64,000 nt of DNA from contig NZ_BAYX01000024.1 of assembly GCF_000696095.1 (NCBI RefSeq), positions 1 through 64,000 on the forward strand, read 5' to 3'. Within the stretch, counting starts at the first letter, position 1; each line of letters starts with the position of its first letter. Both the position numbers and the translations under genes were made by a program. Under the pieces are notes generated by a model. The model did not search any database, had not been told where the DNA came from, and worked only from the letters and a program-made list of their open reading frames with translations. The DNA comes from Rhizobium rhizogenes NBRC 13257 (GTDB lineage: Bacteria; Pseudomonadota; Alphaproteobacteria; Rhizobiales; Rhizobiaceae). This document shows, piece after piece, positions 59,788-64,000 of this stretch.

Positions 59788-61272
59788 CTATTTGACAGAG
59801 AATTCGATACGGCGATTGAGCGCCTTGCCCTCATCGGTATCGTTCGATGCAACCGGACGCGACGAGCCGAGGCCGACTGCGGTCAACCGGCTTGCCGGCA
59901 CGCCTGCGTCCGTCAGATAGGTGACGACCGCTTTGGCGCGCTGTTCGGACAGGGCGACGTTTGCCGCCTCGTCTCCGCTCGAATCCGTGTGACCCGAAAC
60001 CTCCACGGCATTACCGGGGCACCGGCCGATCGTCGCGACGATCGTGTCGAGCACACCGGACGATGCCGGCGAGATTCGCGCCTTGCCGGTGTCGAAGTTG
60101 ATCTTCGATTTGGTGAGGATCGTATTGAGCAGCGATTGGCAATTCGGAGCGTCGACAGCCGCAGCAGGCGCGCTGACGGCAATCTCGGCGGGCGTCGCCT
60201 TGAAGCCCTCGGGTATCGCCGCCGCGAAGCTGTCCTGAATGCTCTTCACCGCGCCGTTATAGAGCGCCTCGCCGGAGAGCTTCGCGTCGGTGCCAGAGAG
60301 CGAGAATGAGCCCTTGGCAAGACGCGACAGGGCGTTGAGCCCGCCGAGTGCCGCGGTCGCAAACCCATTCGGCGCGCCGGGTGCGGCTTTCAGCTCATCG
60401 CTGATCTCATCGCTGGAGAACAGGTTTTTGGCCGCATCGATGATCTTGCCGTGTGCGTCATCGTCGGGATAATTGCCCGAAAGCGTCAGTTTTCCCGCCT
60501 CCCTCAAGGCATCGAAACTGAATGAGGATGGCGCGAGTGCAGGTGCGACGGCGCTTGCTGCCGTCGTTACGGCTGTTGCCGCCGCCGTTGTGGTCGAGGT
60601 TGCCGCCGGCGTTGGCGCTGCTGCGACGGGAGCCGGTGCCGTGATGTCGGATTTTGCGAGCGTCAGGCCCTGCGGCAATGTCTTCAGTGCCGCGGTGATT
60701 GCGTCGTATGCGTCGCTCGTAGCGGCCGTGCCTGAAATTGCCAGCCCCGTATCGGACAGGGAGACGCTGCCTTTCGCAAGGCGGGCCAGTTGAGCGAGCC
60801 CGAACTGCACACCGCCATCGTAAGCGTCGGGTGCTCCGCTGGCATATTGCATCTCGTCCTTGACCTCGGCACCTGAGAAGGCGGTCTTCGCGGCAGAAAC
60901 GATCTTGTCGCGCGTCGTCGGGTTCGGCACGTTGCCAGTCAGGACGACGCCTGAGCCTTCATGGGTTATGCCCCAGTTGAAAGGCTTGGCGACATCAGGC
61001 TCCTTGGCATCGATCAGAACCTTGCGAACGCCCCAGACCTGATCCACCGTGCCGGCGATTTGCGAGGCTTCGGCCGGGGAGAACACGGTACCGGAAACCG
61101 AGACATCGCGTCCCGACACGCTGAAGGCAGGATTCTGGACAGAGGTACCCAAAGCCGAGGTCGACCGACTGCCAAGATCACTGTTTATGGATTGCCCGGT
61201 AAAGATCGTGGCAAGGATCCAAAGAATCGCCAGGGGGATTAGTCCCCACCACCATTTCGAAGGCTGACTCAT
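59788..61272 (-). CDS. OmpA-family protein with BON-like repeats
   Basis: About 494 residues from MSQPSKWWWGLIPLAILW (TGGGGG upstream). One N-terminal membrane segment, then BON-like repeats: VSVSGTVFSPAEASQIAGTVDQVWGVRKVL, then two related units of about 150 residues (GVVLTGNVPNPTTRDKIVSAAKTAF and KLTLSGNYPDDDAHGKIIDAAKNLF), an Ala/Thr/Pro linker between them, and a C-terminal OmpA peptidoglycan-binding domain (INFDTGKARISPASSGVLDTI, EVSGHTDSSGDEAANVALSEQRAKAV, RRIEFSV). It resembles the OmpATb/ArfA plan. Likely inner-membrane-anchored and peptidoglycan-bound. First gene of a two-gene operon with the HhH-like protein. Confidence 0.88.
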   Translation of the reverse strand: MSQPSKWWWGLIPLAILWILATIFTGQSINSDLGSRSTSALGTSVQNPAFSVSGRDVSVSGTVFSPAEASQIAGTVDQVWGVRKVLIDAKEPDVAKPFNWGITHEGSGVVLTGNVPNPTTRDKIVSAAKTAFSGAEVKDEMQYASGAPDAYDGGVQFGLAQLARLAKGSVSLSDTGLAISGTAATSDAYDAITAALKTLPQGLTLAKSDITAPAPVAAAPTPAATSTTTAAATAVTTAASAVAPALAPSSFSFDALREAGKLTLSGNYPDDDAHGKIIDAAKNLFSSDEISDELKAAPGAPNGFATAALGGLNALSRLAKGSFSLSGTDAKLSGEALYNGAVKSIQDSFAAAIPEGFKATPAEIAVSAPAAAVDAPNCQSLLNTILTKSKINFDTGKARISPASSGVLDTIVATIGRCPGNAVEVSGHTDSSGDEAANVALSEQRAKAVVTYLTDAGVPASRLTAVGLGSSRPVASNDTDEGKALNRRIEFSVK

Positions 61273-61597
61273 AACTACCCCCAATGATTAAACCCAGGAT
61301 ATCATTGCATTAGTTTTTGAGAATATACTTTAAATCATTATGCCTGCAACATAAATTGCATTGATCATACATATACACCCTGCGATCGATGGCGTGCTGT
61401 CCATTGAGAATAGCAAAACGGGTGGCGTCACTATTTTTCGCGCGAGGGATGCAAACCTCTCTCCAAAGCCCTTTGGGTTGCGCTTTCCGGGAGATGATCT
61501 CAAGGCCACGTCCGAACCGCATGCGGCCTTGGCGACGGATTTCGTGCCCATGTCGGATGCAAATTAATCTTCGACGAGATCTTCAGGAATCCATCGT
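61273..61597. other. Intergenic region, no gene seen
   Basis: About 325 bp upstream of the BON-OmpA gene and downstream of the methyltransferase. AT-rich near 61310-61370. A short plus-strand frame (61361-61567) has no ribosome-binding site and no family. The BON-OmpA promoter should be here. Confidence 0.4.
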
Positions 61598-62287
61598 CTA
61601 CCAGATGAATGGAACCAGCCGATAGCGCACGCGCCCGACATACTCCTCATAGCCGCTCAGTTCCCGACCAAGAGTACGCTCCTCATGAACGGCACGCCAG
61701 GCAATTGCGAGAATGAACAGCGGGGAAAGCAGAAGGCCCCACCACGAGCCCAGCAACAAGGGGGTGCCAAGGAAGAGAAGCAGCGCGCTTGCATACATCG
61801 GATGGCGCACTGTCTCATAGGGACCCGTATCGATCACCTTCTGGCCCGGCTGGATTTTCACCGACGGTGCGGCAAAGGCATTTTCGCGAAACGTCCACCA
61901 GGCACCCAGCATGTAGATCACCATGCTCACACCGCCGAGTGTCTGAAGCCAGGGCGGGATAGCCATGAAGCCGGTGCGGGCAGCATCCCAGCCCATGAAC
62001 CCCATCCAGATGCAGAAGGCCGGGATAAAGAGCATCAGCCAGACGCGGTCCCATGGCTTCTGATCGGGCTGCAGCGGCGAGCCCATTCGCTCACGCAGCA
62101 GGCTTGGACTGTGTCTTGCCAGCCAAAAGATCATCGCCAGACTGCCAAACGCAAACAGAACGATGAAAGCCCAGCCGCCGGGAAAGGCCAAAGTACCGGC
62201 GGGCCACAGGATCACGATTGCCATGAAGACCAGCCACACAAGGAGCTGCAGCAAATAGGCGGTCATGGAGCGCATTTGATTGTCCAT
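61598..62287 (-). CDS. ICMT/PEMT-type membrane methyltransferase
   Basis: 229 residues, about five to six helices (LLQLLVWLVFMAIVILWPAG, GWAFIVLFAFGSLAMIFWLA, and more). The C-terminal third has the isoprenylcysteine carboxyl methyltransferase-like motif VIDTGPYETVRHPMYASALLLFLGTPLLLGSWWGLL and RAVHEERTLGRELSGYEEYVGRVRYRLVPFIW, which builds the SAM pocket. Bacterial members methylate lipids or remain unassigned. Start MDNQMRSMTAYLLQ; MRSMTAYLL is an alternative. No operon partner evident. Confidence 0.85.
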   Translation of the reverse strand: MDNQMRSMTAYLLQLLVWLVFMAIVILWPAGTLAFPGGWAFIVLFAFGSLAMIFWLARHSPSLLRERMGSPLQPDQKPWDRVWLMLFIPAFCIWMGFMGWDAARTGFMAIPPWLQTLGGVSMVIYMLGAWWTFRENAFAAPSVKIQPGQKVIDTGPYETVRHPMYASALLLFLGTPLLLGSWWGLLLSPLFILAIAWRAVHEERTLGRELSGYEEYVGRVRYRLVPFIW

Positions 62288-62473
62288 CTGCAGGAAAAGC
62301 CGATGACAGGCTTGAAGGCACGAACGGCTGGCGGAAGTAAAATCTCGTTCATGGTCTATTCCCCTCGCCGGTCTTGTCCGTGAACGCGATCATGCCCCAG
62401 GTCCCGCTGACCGCGTCGATCAGCGGAAACGGATTCCGCCGCCGATTGTTCCCACGCGATGGATGCTATCCGG

Positions 62474-63889
62474 CTAGAAATCGAAGATGCTCAGACCCGT
62501 CGTCATCTCGTCCAATCCGAGCGGCCGCGTGACCGGCGGTTCGGCGCGGGAAAGACAGCCCTTGCGCTCGCACAACCGGCAGGCCGGCCCGACCGGGATC
62601 GGTTGCTGACCCGGCACCCCCGTCTGGCCGTAGACGAGGCTTCCACCAGCCATGACGTCGCAACCGAGCAGCAACGCGGTTCGTCTCACCCGCTCGCCGA
62701 ACGATGCCCTTGGCCCCTCCTGCGTGCGGGCGACGGTCAGGTATGTCGAGCCATCCGGCATCTCGACGGTCTCGGACAAGACCTGGCCCGGCTGCAGGAA
62801 TGCGGCATGGATGTTCAGCTTCGGACAGCCGCCGCCGAATCCCGATCTTGGAAAACCATGCGCGCCGATCTTTCGCAGGCGATGACCTGCTGAATCGATC
62901 TCCATCAGAAAGAAGGGCACGCCGGAGGCGCCCGGCCGCTGCAACATCGTCAGGCGGGTCGCCGCCTGCACAAAGGAAACCGAAAAGCGTGCGCACAGAA
63001 TGTCGATGTCGTATTTCGCAGTTTGAGCCACTTTGAGAAAAGGCGCATAGGGTATGGCAAGCGCCAACGCAGCCAGACGGCCAAGCTCGAAGCGGGCGAT
63101 GCGCTTTGCCTCCGGCGTCGACAGGGAGAGAGCCTGCAACTCTTCACTGATCGCATCCTGCAGGGCGAGCGTTGCAACCTCGATGGCGATTTCATGCGCC
63201 TGGTCGGCGGGCGACAGCCGTTCCGATATGAAGAGGCGCATCGAGTGCCTGTCGAAGCGCCGACGAAGATCGGGCATGACGTGGACAGGCAGAACGCGGA
63301 CGCTGATCCCGCGCTCGACGCGTAGCCACTCCTTCAAGGCGAAGACCAAATCATGCTCAGGCGAGAGGCTGGCGGCAAAACTCTCCGCCGCCGCTTCCAG
63401 ACGCGGAAAATAAGCCGAATGGCTCTCGAAAACATCTCGGACTTCGTCCGCCGGCAAGCGAGCCCCGCCGATCGGCGGCATTGCTCCACTCTCCGTCGTC
63501 AAGGTCATAAGGTCGGACAGGCGCGCCGCCTGCTCACGATAGGCACGATAGAGCTTGACCATGCCGCTTGCCGCATTGGGCGCAATGTCGGCCAGCTCGA
63601 CCAGCTCCTGATCGCCCGGCAGCTCGCCGGCGAGGAGAGGATCGGCAAAGACCTCCTTCAACTGGCTGAGACCATTGCCAGCCTCGCTCCTGAGATCGTC
63701 GAGATCGATCTTGAAGGCAGAGCTGAGCTTCAGCAGCAGCTGCACGGTCAGCGGGCGCTGATTGCGCTCGATCAGGTTGAGATAGGACGGAGAAATCTCC
63801 AGCGCATCCGCCATGGCGATCTGCGTCATGCCGAGCCCGTTGCGCACGCGCCGAACCTTCGGGCCTGCGAAAATCTTTCTCTCCACCAT
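62474..63889 (-). CDS. XRE-family regulator of the ScfR (short-chain fatty acyl) type
   Basis: About 471 residues from MVERKIFAGPKVRRVRNG; the frame is open back to 63985 without coding character. N-terminal helix-turn-helix (GMTQIAMADALEISPSYLNLIERNQRPLT), a middle IrrE/M78-like part (SERLSPADQAHEIAIEVATLALQD) lacking a clear HExxH, and the ScfR C-terminal domain with cysteines (LNIHAAFLQPGQVLSETVEMPDGSTYLTVART, then GPACRLCERKGCLSRAEPPVTRPL). Members such as RamB, MccR and ScfR control propionate, acetate and related acyl-CoA metabolism. The glyoxylate or methylcitrate genes it may control lie outside the window. Confidence 0.9.
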   Translation of the reverse strand: MVERKIFAGPKVRRVRNGLGMTQIAMADALEISPSYLNLIERNQRPLTVQLLLKLSSAFKIDLDDLRSEAGNGLSQLKEVFADPLLAGELPGDQELVELADIAPNAASGMVKLYRAYREQAARLSDLMTLTTESGAMPPIGGARLPADEVRDVFESHSAYFPRLEAAAESFAASLSPEHDLVFALKEWLRVERGISVRVLPVHVMPDLRRRFDRHSMRLFISERLSPADQAHEIAIEVATLALQDAISEELQALSLSTPEAKRIARFELGRLAALALAIPYAPFLKVAQTAKYDIDILCARFSVSFVQAATRLTMLQRPGASGVPFFLMEIDSAGHRLRKIGAHGFPRSGFGGGCPKLNIHAAFLQPGQVLSETVEMPDGSTYLTVARTQEGPRASFGERVRRTALLLGCDVMAGGSLVYGQTGVPGQQPIPVGPACRLCERKGCLSRAEPPVTRPLGLDEMTTGLSIFDF

Positions 63890-64000
63890 CCGGCCCCCTC
63901 CACCTCGGTCATATTTACAAAAATTGACAAAGTGACTGCACGTCTTCGTCAAGGATTTGCAACATGACCCTTTTCTAGGCGTCATTTGAAAGGTTTGACT
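63890..64000. promoter_or_regulatory. Upstream region of the ScfR-type gene
   Basis: The last about 110 bp hold AT-rich pieces TTTACAAAAATTGACAAA (63914-63931) and GGATTTGCAAC (near 63953). RamB/ScfR-type regulators recognise TTTGCAAA-like sites, so autoregulation is possible. Weak, by eye only. Confidence 0.3.

Noticed and set aside
61361..61567. Plus-strand 68-codon frame upstream of the BON-OmpA gene
   Set aside because: No ribosome-binding site, no recognisable pattern, overlaps the likely promoter region.

Overview
The window reads as a high-GC alphaproteobacterial genome, most likely Rhizobiaceae (Rhizobium or a close relative). This rests on the gene complement: ScfR-type XRE regulator, FadR/FCD-type GntR regulators beside sugar and amino-acid catabolism genes, an acyl-homoserine-lactone (AHL) circuit plus a plant-associated LuxR solo, a solo MsbA-like exporter and an OxyR/AhpCF module. 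No rRNA, tRNA or CRISPR array was seen. The species is not determinable by eye.

Layout. 1-2153: cytochrome b561-YceI fusion followed by a stand-alone YceI protein. 2459-5825: decayed accessory patch holding a frameshifted esterase, a YdeI-family remnant, small secreted proteins, a complete IS6-family element (about 4895-5712) and an integrase N-terminus cut off exactly at the IS end. 5973-11776: kynurenine locus, with a GntR regulator divergent from an ABC importer (binding protein, ATPase, permease), kynureninase and an AFMID-like formamidase. 11790-15573: VOC protein, small secreted protein, PAS-GGDEF-EAL protein, pentapeptide-type protein. 15588-23507: mannonate dehydratase divergent from a GntR regulator, GH2 beta-mannosidase and a large GH94-type protein. 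23552-32816: aldo/keto reductase, MFS exporter with divergent LysR, DUF2161 protein, Do-type protease, J-domain protein, DUF899 protein, MsbA-like ABC exporter. 32826-40470: B12-binding radical SAM enzyme, P-loop kinase-like protein, PepSY-like protein, GH38 alpha-mannosidase, Fsr-like MFS. 40591-45500: two AraC regulators, then convergent luxR and luxI with a small unknown gene beside luxI. 46115-49436: OxyR-type operator, ahpC, ahpF, oxyR. 49454-58558: ornithine cyclodeaminase family protein, then a PipR-type LuxR solo flanked by two proline-iminopeptidase-like hydrolases and a five-component peptide ABC transporter. 58682-63889: membrane protein with a duplicated helix-hairpin-helix-like module, BON/OmpA protein, ICMT-like methyltransferase, ScfR-type regulator.

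How the genes work together. The clearest stand-alone systems are: (1) a regulated uptake and degradation route from kynurenine or formylkynurenine to anthranilate; (2) a plant-signal-responsive peptide or amide uptake system whose LuxR solo carries the W57M and Y61W changes (TraR numbering) typical of plant-associated solos; (3) a canonical AHL synthase/receptor pair; (4) a peroxide-defence operon with a near-consensus OxyR site; (5) a mannoside/uronate locus with a GH94 enzyme of unproven substrate. Coordinates of CDSs include the stop codon. Start codons were chosen by ribosome-binding site and family N-terminus where several were possible.
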